Shown in pieces: positions 26,101 through 38,243 of a stretch of 64,000 nucleotides of DNA. The position numbers were made by a program, and so were the translations under genes. The stretch comes from Acanthaster planci (Eukaryota; Echinodermata; Asteroidea; Valvatida; Acanthasteridae), in assembly GCF_001949145.1 (NCBI RefSeq), contig NW_019091378.1, forward strand, positions 77,955 through 141,954, read 5' to 3'. Position 1 is the stretch's first letter, and the number at the start of each line of letters is the position of its first letter. Below the pieces are notes generated by a model. The model saw only the letters and a list, made by a program, of their open reading frames with translations. It ran no database searches and was not told the origin of the DNA.

Positions 26101-26541
26101 AGCCATGTTGGTCTAGAGTGCTCATTTTGTTGGTAAGCATGCGACTACAACGCTTGCGTTTCATAGTCTTTCGTAAAACAGCGATGCGCAGTTACTACCA
26201 AAGGAGCCTCCGTTGCTAAGAATATTGCGCCCTCTCTTGGTCCATNNNNNNNNNNNNNNNNNNNNNNNNNNNNNNNNNNNNNNNNNNNNNNNNNNNNNNN
26301 NNNNNNNNNNNNNNNNNNNNNNNNNNNNNNNNNNNNNNNNNNNNNNNNNNNNNNNNNNNNNNNNNNNNNNNNNNNNNNNNNNNNNNNNNNNNNNNNNNNN
26401 NNNNNNNNNNNNNNNNNNNNNNNNNNNNNNNNNNNNNNNNNNNNNNNNNNNNNNNNNNNNNNNNNNNNNNNNNNNNNNNNNNNNNNNNNNNNNNNNNNNN
26501 NNNNNNNNNNNNNNNNNNNNNNNNNNNNNNNNNNNNNNNNN
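20155..26541 (+). CDS. HYR gene A: small secreted single-HYR-domain protein; last exon hidden in the assembly gap
   Basis: Exons 20155-20224, 22981-23019, 23951-24098, 25150-25288, with a fifth predicted inside the N run. Phases are 1, 1, 2, 0. Residues 1 to about 23 are a signal peptide (M-E-P-K-T-N..L-P-A-S). Exon 2 gives D-A-Y-A then six Arg and S-V-P, a possible furin-type processing site. Exons 3-4 form one HYR domain: P-P-V-L-V, T-C54-P, W73, N-G-G-Y-F, Y-S-A-T-D-A-V-G-N, P-I-C125-S-F. C54 and C125 should pair as the usual HYR disulfide. By comparison with B the full protein would be 140 residues ending in E/K-V-E-D-K-K-P-P-K. HYR domains are immunoglobulin-like and act in extracellular adhesion or recognition; the function here is unknown. 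Confidence 0.85.
20800..20930 (+). repeat. CG-alternating intron-1 element (copies at 30385-30520 and 39180-39310)
   Basis: The shared core is GGTACGCGCGCGTTAC, then CTCTCCGA; the A and B copies continue with CCAATAGGGTGTC and a closing CACGCGCGCG. It occurs in intron 1 of HYR genes A, B and C. Diverged relatives lie at 13730-13800 (TACGCTCGTGTTAC, then CCAATAGGATGTCG) and 36475-36600 (GACCAATAGGCAACAG). The CCAAT word and the CpG-rich ends suggest a small repeat or a regulatory block. Confidence 0.65.
25690..26240 (+). repeat. Conserved intron-4 block of unit A (partner 33590-34140)
   Basis: About 550 bp, roughly 95% alike between units by eye, starting with GGAATGGCTAGTGCGACCTC. In unit B it carries a 90-codon open frame (33604-33876) that is broken here, so it is not a conserved coding exon. 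Its origin is not recognised. Confidence 0.65.
26246..26541. other. Assembly gap (N run, about 296 bp)
   Basis: Flanks on both sides align with the B unit: the left edge (CCCTCTCTTGGTCCA) with about 34128-34141 and the right edge (AATACTTCATGGTTAAGG) with about 34424. The matching B interval is about 282 bp and contains exon 5 and the start of the 3' UTR, so the gap should hold the end of gene A. Confidence 0.9.
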
Positions 26542-28652
26542 AATACTTCATGGTTAAGGTTTCCTACTAACGCCATTGTAACTTACTATCACGCTTAAAA
26601 TAAGTTTTAATTTCGAGAAATACAATGCTGATTACTAATGTTCGAGTAAGTAAAAGACACAAGTTAAAAACACATACATGTCTGTTTAAATAAGAATATT
26701 TTGAACGGGAAAGAATTTAGGAAACTAAGAAATGTTTTATGAGAAATAAATTTTTCAAACAGGAGGATAATTTAGCATTAACACTCTCGTACCCCCTTCT
26801 CTGCTCTTCACTGAAGCCGAATTCGGCCTTCATTGCACATTTAGAATAAGGCAGTAGAGCTACTGACACCAAAGTCAAAAGCGCTGATGGGAGGCCATGG
26901 AGAAGTCACTGTCCTGCAAGAACGTTCTTAGATTTTACCATCTTCAGCAGTTTGCGCTTGGTGGTCAAAGACAACCCGTGGTGGGCGCATGACAATGACA
27001 TGAGAATAAACACGGGAACGAGCTAGTTCATATTCCATAGGTCAATGATTTGGTAAGACTACTGGCTTCCTGACTCCACTTTTGTTGGCTGTTTACAAAG
27101 TCTATGGAGAATTTGGTGCAATTTCAAAGTATTTTCTTAGTATTTTCAAAGTATTTAAATCAGTCCAAACATATGTAGCATCACAGCATACAACTTGTTT
27201 AGTAAAGGTTGCAGTGATACAATAATAATCCAGCTCTCTGTATGTTATTAAAAATTCTTTGATGGATACCAGCAAATGAAAGTTTTTTGCTTTGTGTTCC
27301 AGTTTCTGTTCAGAACTTTTGAGAGAACTTTTCCCCTGAAGATTATCTTCCTACAGTGCTCATTGCCGTCTTGCAAAATGAACAGAAGCCTAACTGTCAT
27401 TGTACAATGGTGCAAATTGGGACCTGATCTGGCCTGCTAATAAGCGGCAAATAAATGTTGACAAGGTCGACACGCATCCTTCTGTTAGATGAAAAAACCC
27501 ACAGGCTAAAATGGTATATCTCAACCTTTATTGTAAACAAGCAACATGTAGCCAATCAGCACGCAGTCGCGAGAGTGTTGCGCGTGGTGTGGAGTTGGAT
27601 ATTTGCATATAGGGTGGGTCAACTCCTGACTTGGGCCACAGTAATGAATAATGCTCAGGTAAATACAGTGAAATGCATTGTTTTCATTCAAAAACCTGAA
27701 TATTCATAGGGACGACACTCTTGCGATGTGCAGTTGCTTCTGTGAGTGAGCTAATAAACGAATGACAGGTAAACGGACCACTCAGCATGTAGAGTAGTCA
27801 CCGCGTGCCACAGTGGCGGTGCGTGTGGTGAGCGGAGTGGCCGTAATGCACGGTTGATCATTTTCAATTCAGAAGGTACTTGGGAAAATTTCCTCCCAAA
27901 TCAGGCAAATTTGGCTTATACGGCAAGCAGACATACTGAATTTAGCACAGTTACTTTTTTCAGTTTCCCTGTGTTTCGGGAGTCGTAATTCCATGAACTG
28001 CAGGGTACATACATTTAGCATATGCCTTTCCGTGGGTGTGGAGTACCGGGCTTTTTGACACTACAAAGGGTGTCTGTTTATTTGTAATGTGTCTACAGAA
28101 AAACCTCTAAAATTATCATATCTATTACTTTCCGGTCTAAAAGGATTTTACACTGCAGTAAATGCTTTCGCTTTCTCCCCAAACAGACGAGGTCAAATGA
28201 AATTAACAATGCTCCTTTCCGACCATGTCTAATTAAATAGTTATGTACTTCAGGGTACTATGCACAACTCGTTCTACACTGAATCGCGGGCTGAACGCAA
28301 GGCAAATTCCAGACTAGCTTCAGACTGGTTTACGTTTGTCTCGCTACTTACGTTGTTGACCGAGAATGGAGGATGGTACCCCAACTTATCGCACAAATCG
28401 TTTTACAACTCATAGAGAACGGAACCCTAACTGATTTCATTCGCTCTAGTACGTTTTACACGAACGAATTTTTCCAAGTTTTCATTTTGCTCTCCGAAAA
28501 ATCCTCTTCGCACCAGAAAGTAATAGCTGAGAAACACTGACGTTGAATTTTGTGCCTCTGTACATCTTCAACAGGCCGCTCAAGCCGCTTGCCTTCTCAT
28601 GCCATTTACGCGCATGCGCACATAAGTTAGCATGATTAGTGGAAGAGCAGCC

Positions 28653-28782
28653 GGACACGCCCGTACGTGTACGCACCGATGTGATGTGCACGTAGGCCTG
28701 TCGCGCCTCACACTTCACAGAAACGTTTGTTGATTCTTTAGGTGACTGCAAATTGTCTTTACAACTAAAGTTAGAGTTCGTG
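28653..28782 (+). promoter_or_regulatory. Promoter and 5' UTR of HYR gene B
   Basis: It starts with the same 19-nt word as gene A (GGACACGCCCGTACGTGTA). The 34 nt before ATG (TTGTCTTTACAACTAAAGTT and on) are identical to those before gene C at 38210-38243. Confidence 0.5.
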
Positions 28783-31700
28783 ATGGAGCCAAAGGTAAAT
28801 CTTTACGTTTGTGTTGCCCTCTGTCTTTTACTTCAGACTCTCCCTGCATCAGGTGAGTACCGTGAGTTCATTTCCCACTTGTTTATTAGTCTGTCAAATG
28901 AAGCACAAATTTAGCGCAAACTGTACGCAAGCTCAAAGGTGTTGGAGTGTCAGCCCCTCTTAGGGGCATATAAAAGCTACCTCAGTTTAAGTGAGGCCTT
29001 ATCAAATTTTGCCGGTGGATGTCGTGTTTTTCCTGACTCTGTGTGTTACTTGTGAATGACATTGCCTTGGATTTTAAGTTTATTACGAAATGCTGGCCGG
29101 AGCAAGTTTCATCTGTACAGTGTATTATTCAACTGCTCTGGAGTCTTCCTGGGACTAATTAGAAAAAAACATGCTTTGCAGTTTGACCTTCAAAACATAT
29201 TGCTACACGGTAACAATGATGGTCTGTGTGCCCATGACAGAACAAAACTTTATTCCAAGGTGAGCTTCACAATTGACATTCATCGAATGGCACCCATACT
29301 GTGAATCAGTCTATACCATCGAGGCAATACACTAATATAACAATGACCTAGGACTGAGCAACAACTGCCAATCCATAGGCAGAAGATGAAAATCGTTTAG
29401 TCGTGGTGAATGATTGGGGAAGGAATTCATGGACGGGACGTGCGGCGCCGATGTGTGATACATGCACAAAACCGATCCAGCCACGTAACGTGCACAGTAC
29501 ACCGCGGCTTGTTACACACGTACCGCAGCGTACGTGTACATGTACATGAACAGGTACTGTACTGTACATGGAAATTCTTGACCGTTGGAGAGGGTGTACA
29601 TGTTCATGTGGTACAGTACATGTAAAACTGGGGATATATACCGTGAATTTCGACATTTTCCCTGCAATTTTATAATGACAGACAGACCTGAATAACAAAC
29701 TTCATGTTAACTTACTGTAGTACTTTTGAGTTCGTCTGTCGTTCCTGAGTCACTGAATTCTTACGCTCGCAAGGCAGTAAGATTATGCGGGATGAACGGA
29801 ATCAGTTATGAGTTAAGTTAGGTCGATATGCAAACGCGCCCGGTCGGGAAGAGCACAAAACCGTCAGCAAACCTACGATCTTTCTCCAGCACAGCCCACT
29901 TTTGAAAACTTCAGGAAAATTTCGAATTCTTTGTTTCGAGCCTTTAAAAATCGCATCAAAACGTAAGCAAAGTACCGCTTTACGAAAAGAGCTTTTCACA
30001 AAAATCACTAGTTTTGACCACTCTGATACTAATTCCTCAATTAAGTTTCATAAAACACGTTAGGAAAAGGCCTTATCTTACCATGAAAATATTTTGGGCA
30101 GGAACTGTTATTTCCAAAAAGTGAAAATAAGACGTGCATTTCATGAAATAAAGCAGCTGTTTGCCTGACACGAATTCCCATGGCCCTCATTATGCATGCA
30201 AATGACCCTAAAAACGGGACCTGCGCAGTTAATTATTTCCCTCTGAAACATACGTGCGTGGGACCATGCTGTTCGTTCTGCGACCAACAGAGCATTGCAA
30301 TTTGTTAAAGTGCGCGCGGATGCACAAAAAGGACGCGTGTGTGAGTGTAGCGTCTCCGCGGGTGAGTCTAAACATTGGTATAGTGTAATTCGACAACCAG
30401 AATTAGAAGCTTTCACTTAGGTGGCGTGGTGCTTATCGACAGCTGGTACGCGCGCGTTACTGGCCTCTCCGACCAATAGGGTGTCATGATTTGCCAAATT
30501 CACGCGCGCGCAAAGATGGAGAATGTTCGTGTGTGTGCGAAGCCACCGCAGTTATGGTCCACACCAACAAAATGAAAATCGGAAAACTTGGCATAATATT
30601 ACAAAAATAACATACCCAACTTTTCTGTACCTTTCAACTGAGCTGTTTTAAATGCAAGTCAGTATTATCTCGTAGGGTTTGTGTAAATAAACAGTACAAA
30701 AACCTCCACTTTAAAAAATGGGGGTTTGAAGATCTTTGGTCTGGTTCACGAATCTAATGACTTGCAGTGGGTCGAATATAATCGAAACAACGTTGTGGAT
30801 GGAATACGCATACTACTAAGTGCATAGCCTACTTTGCATATGTGACGCGCTCTGTAGAAATGAGTGATAATTTGTTCCATTTAGCGTTAGAAAGAGCAAG
30901 TTCAGCGTTTTGCGTTGATGCCTCATTCAATTTGCCATCCCGACAAAAATGGATTTTATGTGGGTAAAAAGAACATGGAAGGTTCCAACTACTTTATGCT
31001 GTGTTGGATTCTTTTTCAAAAGCCTTTAACTCAAATGTTGCTCTCGCTACTCTGCCTGTGGATTTCCAATTTTCTGAAAGATTGTTAAGATTCTTTGATT
31101 GTAACTACTTATAAAGAGCAATATTGCAAATTACTAATGAGTATCTATTTCTTGTGTATGGCTCTCCCCAAGTCAAATCCTTTCGTCTTGCCCTTTCTTC
31201 ACAGTGTTGGGGTTAAGCTTAATCATCAGGAGAACATTCTATCCACAACCCGCAAAACCAGTAAATTAGTTTTTGAGGAAAACAATCGAAATTTGGTTTT
31301 GCAGTGTTAACTGTACGCATCAAATCAAAGTGATAGTGATTAATTACAAATTGCATATTCAGATATTGATAATAAAATTACAGTGTTTCAGTGGGGGATA
31401 TGTTCTTCTCTGTGTAGCTTATTTCACCTTTGGGGAGTGCTTTTACTAGGAAATTTTGTAAAATATTAACATAGTCAAAAATCCTAACAAGAAAATCAAT
31501 GTCCAGTCTTTCTACACAGAAACTCAGTAGTTGTCATTGCAAAAATTGGGTACCATTCGACCTAATCGAGTTCACCGAGATATTGGATACATTTAGAAAT
31601 TTTACATGAAATTTACAAAGTTTTATTAAACACAAATAACACTCAACATCTGTTATCAAAATAAAATTTTACCCCAATACTACCAAATTTATATGGCACG

Positions 31701-34294
31701 TACGTGAATGATTTAACGCAGACTGTGTGTTACTGTGTGAATAAGCAAATCCCCCTGAAAGTCCCCTTTTCTTTCTCGACTCTCTTCGGTAGATGCGATC
31801 ATACGCCGTGTGCGTCGAAGGGGTGTAAATGGTGAGTACGCAATTACAGTGTAATATGATTTAGTAGAAGATATGAGCAAGTCCAGCAAATGCTGTTACA
31901 ATGTTTCAAATATCCATTACTTCGATTACAATGGTGGCTTCGTCAACATGTAATTTCTACTGTGTACACTTCCACAAGATACATCATCTATCGTGTTGTG
32001 CATTTTTTCCCTTTAATATTATGGGATACATTATTATCACAGATTTTTATTATAACACACAGGAATACCCCAATTACCGCCATGCCCCTCTGCCCAACTA
32101 CCTTCACTGGGCAACCCCGTCGATTTCACTTGCTTTTAAAAACTCTGTCTACAACTCCCACCCGCTCTCGTTAAGACCTGAAACTGCTTCTTCGTTGATA
32201 TGATTTCAGTGGTGAAACAGGAGGCATTTTCTGGGAGTATATTGTTCAGGTTTATCCGCTCTTTGCCTTGTAGTCGTTCGGAAGACTGAAGATTCGCAAC
32301 CGCCGGTCTTGGTGAAGGGAACTTGTCCCTCCACTATGACTGTGTACGTCGACTCTCCATCATCGAAAAAGATTGTCCAGTGGTCTAAACCACGAGCAAG
32401 TGACAAAAGCCCACCGGTCAGGTAAGGAACCAAATCTTTGGTGGAGTCAGTTGATGAATACAAGATATGTGTTGGAATGGTCGAGGACGCCATAAAGGTT
32501 AGCCAAATGAGATCAGCGAAGGATTGTAAAGCATAACAAGTTGACATCAATTGTTCAGATTGCGAATGATATTTTGAATATGATGAGCCCTGACGAATTG
32601 GTTATTACATGCAAAATAAGACAGGTTTTAAATCCCCAATTTCTTCCCCTCGAGGAATATTATTGTCTTGACACGTCTTCTTGAACACTAACATTAGTGG
32701 ATTCCACGATCCCTCGATTCTCTGGAGGATCATGTTCCGCTGCCGAGTATATCCTTCGGACTTGTATCGATTTGTTCAAAGGTCATTGTCCTGTAAATAG
32801 GTGGCGTAAATTTGCGTGGGAAAATTGGGGAGGAAGGTGGGCATGGGGAGGGGAGTTGACTTGCCTGGCCATGGAAATGTGAAAGACGGAGGGGGATGCT
32901 GACACCACATGACACCATACATGGGCCGATGCTCATGATACAGATTTCCCTCTGCAGGTTCAGTGCATACAATTTTTTAAATTTCTAGTTGAAAACTCGT
33001 GTGTTTTTCTTCAGTGTGAGCAGAGAAGATGGCGGGCCGCTCAATGGCGGCTACTTCAATGCCTCCAGTTCTCCTTATCACGTCAAGTATTCGGCCACAG
33101 ATGCCGTTGGTAACAAACGGATCCCCATTTGCTCATTCACTGTCAACGTTAAGGTGAGTATGAAATGTTCTTTGGCCAATTTTTATATTCTTTACTACGA
33201 AATGGTGGCTGACAGGAGGGCCAAGGCGTAAGGTAAGACAGAATCATATCAGAAAAATTAGGAAACAATGACAAGGCCTTTTATGCATAAAACTATGGCA
33301 CACCTAGTTTATTATGACATTAAATGGTGGTGAAATGGTGTAAAAAGTAGACAACACACAGAATGCATTCGCGTAGTGAGGAAAGATTCAACCACCACAT
33401 ATGGGGTGTGCAGGTGTCTAAAAAAGGTCGGTATAGGTCTGCTGCATGAACTGCCATTACAAAAATAACATGGCTTTTACCTAAGTATTATTACTATGAT
33501 ACAACAACATATTTTGTATTTAGTAAGTTGCAGCTACCTCCATGGTGGTAGGGGTTTGACCTTCAAGAAGCAGAACCGCTATGTTATGAGACTCATTTAA
33601 GGAATGGCTAGTGCGACCTCAAGGCCCTTGGGCTGGAAGGCAGGTCAGACCGGAAGGGCTAGTGAGGCAGTCCGTCGGCTTTATAAGGAAAAGCCGGTAA
33701 TCATTAATTTGACTAGCCCTACGGTTCATTCGTGTAGCATTAATATTCAAAAGATTAGAAAGCAATCCCTAATAAGCCAGGGAAACTTGCATGAAGAAAA
33801 TGGAATGTCCATTAAATGTATGAAACCCGAAGGGGATCTAGCAATCGGGCAGAAAGCTGCAAATCGAACCAATTGAACACACACCTGCGACCAAAAATAG
33901 GGTCTACAACTTTGTCTCAAGGCGTCTTCTTGTGTCGATCCATAAAACCGGTTGGGTTATCCACCCAGAGAGGAAGCACACCTCAATTGCTTAAAAAGAG
34001 CCATGTTGGTCCAGAGTGCTCATTTTGTTGGTAGCGATGTGACTACAACGCTTGCGTTTCATAGTCGTTCGTAAAACAGCGGTGCGCAGTTACTACCAAA
34101 GGAGCCTCCTTTGCTAAGAATATTGCGCCCTCTCTTGGCCCAGCTCGAAGCCCATTCATGTAGTATCCCTGAACACTGTCGCTGAAATTGATTTTCTGAC
34201 TGGTACACTGCACTGGTGCTTTGGCTTTAATAGATTAAGAAACCATACTTTTTCTGTTCCCATCCAGGTTGAGGATAAGAAGCCACCCAAGTAG
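28783..34294 (+). CDS. HYR gene B: small secreted single-HYR-domain protein, 140 aa
   Basis: Exons 28783-28852, 31793-31831, 32274-32421, 33015-33153, 34268-34294, all GT/AG, phases 1, 1, 2, 0; the joined frame is 423 nt including TAG. Signal peptide M-E-P-K-V-N..L-P-A-S, residues 1 to about 23. Exon 2 encodes D-A-I-I-R-R-V-R-R-R-G-V-N, basic and furin-like but different from gene A. The HYR domain runs from P-P-V-L-V-K-G-T-C54 through V-Q-W-S-K-P to S-A-T-D-A-V-G-N and P-I-C125-S-F. An N-A-S glycosylation site (N101) is present here and in C but not in A. The tail is V-E-D-K-K-P-P-K. This is the complete reference copy of the subfamily. An extracellular role is inferred; the partner is unknown. 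Confidence 0.92.
30088..30252 (+). repeat. Dispersed repeat, copy 2 (partner 12301-12465)
   Basis: This copy lies in intron 1 of HYR gene B. The same conserved words appear in the same order as in the copy near 12.3 kb. Confidence 0.7.
33590..34140 (+). repeat. Conserved intron-4 block of unit B
   Basis: Partner of 25690-26240. The 90-codon frame at 33604-33876 has no splice signals in phase with the HYR gene and is interrupted in the A copy. It is treated as repeat-derived. Confidence 0.6.
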
Positions 34295-34307
34295 AGCGAC
34301 ATCAATG

Positions 34308-34402
34308 CCCAGCCTGTCTGCATGTCAACGGTTGTTACTTGGAGCAGAGTGTACACTATCCGAGTCGAAACATTGCAGCAACAAAATTCAGATTAGACCA
34401 GT
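34308..34402 (+). promoter_or_regulatory. Conserved 3' UTR element, gene B
   Basis: It begins CCCAGCCTGTCTGCA, has a GGTTGTTACTTGGAGCAGAGTG middle and ends at GATTAGACCAG. Similar blocks at the same place follow HYR genes C, E, F, pseudogene D and the 48-kb relic. Confidence 0.6.
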
Positions 34403-35890
34403 CGATTTGCTTCTGATTTACGTAATACTTCATGGTTAAGGTTTCCTACTAACGTCATTGTAACTTACTAACACGCTTAAAATAAGTTTCAACTTGAGAA
34501 GTACAATGCTGATTACTAATGTTCGAGTAAGTAAAAGACACAGGTTAAAAATACTCTGATCAACAAACAGCGTACATACATGTCGGTTATAAAAATGGGT
34601 ATTTTGATCGGGAAAGAAAACTATGAAATATTTTATGAGAAATAGATTTTCAAACAGGAGGATAATTTAGCATTAACACTCTCGTACCCCCTTCTCTGCT
34701 CTTCATTGAAGCCGAATTCGGCCTTCATTGCACATTTAGAATAAGGCAGTAGAGCTACTGACACCAAAGTCAAAAGCGCTGATGGGAGGCAAGGGAGAAG
34801 CCACTGTCCTGCAGGAACTTTGTCTAAAATGTGTTTATGTGAATGGGGTAAACCCTCAGGTCATTTCGGTAAGCTAATGCATTTACTTATTGTGAAAAGT
34901 GTAGAGTAAATTTGAAAGATTTTATGGTCACAGACAACCCGTGGGGGCGCATGACAATGACATGAGAATAAACCCGGGAACGAGCTGGTTCATACTCCAC
35001 AGGTCAATGATCTGGAGAGACTAAAAGCTTCCTGACTCCACTTTGCTGGCTGTGTACAAAGTATATGGAGAGTTCAGTGCAATTTCGAAGTATTTTCTAA
35101 AAACATTTGAAATACTGTTCGGTCCCAGATTCATGTCTTTTCAAATTTTTAGCAGTGACTGACCTCCATCTTGTATCACAACTTATGAGGAGCTACAGAA
35201 CTTCTTTTTTATTTCCAATTTTGGACTTGATCTACGAGCCTATCACGTCCAAATTTGAAAAACAAGCTCAAATGTCTCAGTCAGTGGGTCTCATCATAAC
35301 TGGTGGCAGGATTCTTTCCAATGATTTATATTCTGTCAGGTTTCGTAATCGTTATGAAATCAAGTACTGTAATGTTTGTTGCTGCAGTGAACAAACCACC
35401 AGTACAACTCAGGCCTAGACGTTTTACTGTACTGCCTCATGCCATGTTCCTAAGTAGTACAACCAGGTTGGCCTAAGGAGGCTTGAGACCCCCACCTGCT
35501 TGAGCATCCTGAACTATTCGGGGGATGAATTCTGGTCCAACCTCTCCCCCCGCCCATGACAAAGCCTGGTTAAGCCACTGCATTTAACTATATTTGTTGG
35601 CCATTTCAGTTTGAATTTAAATGAGACCAAACATATGTAGCATCACAGCATACAACTTGTTTAGTAAAGGTTGCAGTGATACAATACTAATCCAGCTCTC
35701 TGCATGTTATTGAAAATTCTTTGATGGACACCAGCAAATAAAAGCTTTTTGCTTTGTGTTCCAGTTTCTGTTCGGAACTTTTGAGAGAACTTTTCCCCTG
35801 AAGATTATCTCCCTACAGTGCTCATTGCCGTCTGGCAAAATGAGCAGAATCCTAACATTGCAGAATGGCGCAAATTGGTACCTGATCTGG

Positions 35891-38209
35891 CCTGCCCGCC
35901 CCACCGTTGCCGCCCCGCGTATGGAAACCTTGATCTCATCTGCTCAAACAATGCGCCCCGCATAGGCTAAATCGGCCGATTTTCTGAAACGTTCGCAGAG
36001 TCCCGAGATTGGAGCAAACGGATTTTGCTTTAAAGACTATTTGCACCACATGTAATCTCCAATTTGTCGGAAAATCGATGTTCATACAGAAAAAAAAATC
36101 GCCATTTTTGTGTGGAGAGACAGCAAAAACGGTCCATTCCACGTTGCTCCTCCGTCTTTTTCAGCCGTTACTCGGCAGACTCTTGGCCAAGCGGTCCTAG
36201 CGTAAAGGGTTTAAGAATGGTTGGGGTATAAGCTTTCCTTTGATAAAACACTTGACGTGATTTGTCACTTACTTTTATCAGAAAAGGGAATTGAACAACA
36301 GAATTTAGCCTCTGAAATGACCTGGGCATTCGTGTATTGAGATGTCCCAGATGTTACGTCAGTCAAACAACGTGCACACGTCATCAAATATTCAGCTTGG
36401 CTTTTCCGTTACAAAGTTGATTGGTTTGCAAATATTTTCATAAAATAAACTCTGATTTATAATATAGACAAATCCGACGACCAAAATTAGAAGCCACTAC
36501 TATGGGGCCATCATATTCGCCTGCAGTCAGTGCGCGAGCCGGTGAAATTCCTCCTTGACCAATAGGCAACAGTCAATTACCGAAGAGCACGCGCTCTCTC
36601 AGGTCGAGACAGCTGCGTGAGTGTAAATAGCCCCTCGGAATGGTGTCTCGTTGGATTTGACTATACCATTAAAGCAATACATTAATTTCAGGCCAAATTT
36701 AATGTGGAGATTGACAATTTTGCACCATTTTTGCAAGATTGCATGCACCCTTTTCGTGGAAGGTAAGTTGTAAGTGCACGGAAGCTGTAATTCACCATCC
36801 TTTAGGAGACGAAATGGGCCAAACGTTTCCCTGTAATTTCACGGTCCATTTTGGTGTTGCCATCTCAAATTTTACATATTCTTGCGTTCATGATTGGCCA
36901 AGGTACCCCTCAAAACAGAGAAATCTGAGAACAGATCATGCTTATTTTTATGGATTGATCAGCACAGGCTATGCATGCATGGGTGGTCGCAACTATCCTG
37001 GAGATGACCTGGGCCGGCTAATCAATACCAGCGTTGACTGATGCGTTTCCTGTACGTAAAAAAACACAGATGGTTTCTAGGGTTACTCCGAATGCGGTCG
37101 TGTCAGAAAAGTGAGGCTGCAACAGCTAGTCATAAAACGTGCGCCTTTGGACTTGAACCACTAGCTTGTGGCTTGAAGGCGTATCCGCTTCATTAATGGC
37201 ACTCCGTGAAACATAATGTTGGCACGGGAATTCGTGCCCCTTCTACAGAAATATCGTCAGCATTCAGTCTACAGCAGTCTTAAAAATTCTTACTTCCTTG
37301 ACGGTCGAATTGGAATGGTAGAGAAATAAAAACCAGACTACTTGAAAGAATGCATAAACGGTTGCATTCTCTCGACTAGACCAAACAAACCAATATTCCC
37401 AATTCCCAATATTCAACATTACTAATAAGTAATTTCACCAACTTGCTATGGCATCTACAGCATCTTGGCCAGCCGGAAGGCAATAAGGGATGTGATTGGT
37501 CAACGTGTTGCAAGCTCTTGGAGGCGCACTATTGCGAAACGCCCGTATTTTACAAGTTTGTAAAGCCATGTCCGAATCACTTGGCTATGGCCGTAGACCG
37601 TAGACTCTGGTGTAATTTCAAGCCGCTGCCAAATGATTCGGACACCATAGCCTCATCTGTTGAGTTCGGTCGTTCCTTTGAGAACCGTGAAAAAATGAGC
37701 CATAATTCGCGTTTTCCTCGGTGATTACCGTGACACGAACACCATCTGCAAGAGTTGGTTCCTACTAATCACTACAGTAACCCTTGGGCACTAATCGAAT
37801 GTGTTGCACCGAAATTATGAATATTTTCGACAAAAAAATCAAAGACAGCAGCAGGGCTATAATCTTCCACAGGTTAGTGTTTTGTTCACAAACTTTTGGC
37901 ACGGTAAAAAAGCCGCCACTCTACGACTGGTAGCTTCAATGACATCCCCATCAGGAACGCTAATATTTCTCTGAGTAACACGCATGCGTACGAGTCTTGA
38001 TACGTGTATTATAATTACCCCTAACCCTCGTAGGAAAAAAAATACGCAGATAACGGGGTTCAGACAACAGTTGGCAGCAGCACACGCCGGCATAGGTAAA
38101 CACTTGCGTATCTTGCGTGAGGTCATCTCCACATAGGTCTTTGGAGATCGAAATATTTGCTAGAGAGAACGTGACCGTAACTCGGCAGAGTCTACCCGTA
38201 GCGTGTCTG
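35891..38209. other. Intergenic DNA between HYR genes B and C, with relics
   Basis: No intact gene. 36475-36720 resembles intron-1 DNA of the HYR units. 37332-37450 resembles the DNA just upstream of the EctC-like gene. 37494-37550 is a half foldback related to 2045-2175. Around 37564-37655 a short inverted repeat (TGTCCGAATCA..TTGGC and GCCAAATGATTCGGACA) is seen. Confidence 0.55.
37332..37450 (+). pseudogene. Remnant of the upstream region of an EctC-like gene
   Basis: It matches 17190-17345 upstream of the intact EctC-like gene: CCAGACTACT, AACGGTTGCATT.TCTCGACT, then CAACTTGCTATGG. The coding part that should follow is absent and replaced by foldback DNA. It lies just before HYR gene C, as the intact gene lies before HYR gene A. 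Confidence 0.65.
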
Positions 38210-38243
38210 GGAGTTGTCTTTACAACTAAAGTTAGAGTTCGTG

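Larger units (their letters stand above)
19960..27460 (+). repeat. Tandem segmental duplication, unit A (partner 28600-35890)
   Basis: Promoter, all visible exons, parts of all introns and about 900 bp of 3' flank match the B unit in order, from the shared GGACACGCCCGTACGTGTA word to GACCTGATCTGGCCTGC (27420-27437 and 35879-35895). Coding exons are over 90% alike by eye. Intron 1 has large insertions and deletions between the copies. Confidence 0.85.
28600..35890 (+). repeat. Tandem segmental duplication, unit B (partner 19960-27460)
   Basis: Counterpart of unit A. It includes HYR gene B and a longer version of the 14.2-kb dispersed repeat (34920-35440), which is partly deleted in unit A. 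Confidence 0.85.

Noticed and set aside
26145-26576. Long open frames across the N run.
   Set aside because: They exist only because unknown bases cannot give stop codons.
33604-33876. A 90-codon open frame in intron 4 of HYR gene B.
   Set aside because: The closely similar A copy at 25700-25980 is interrupted, so coding is not conserved.
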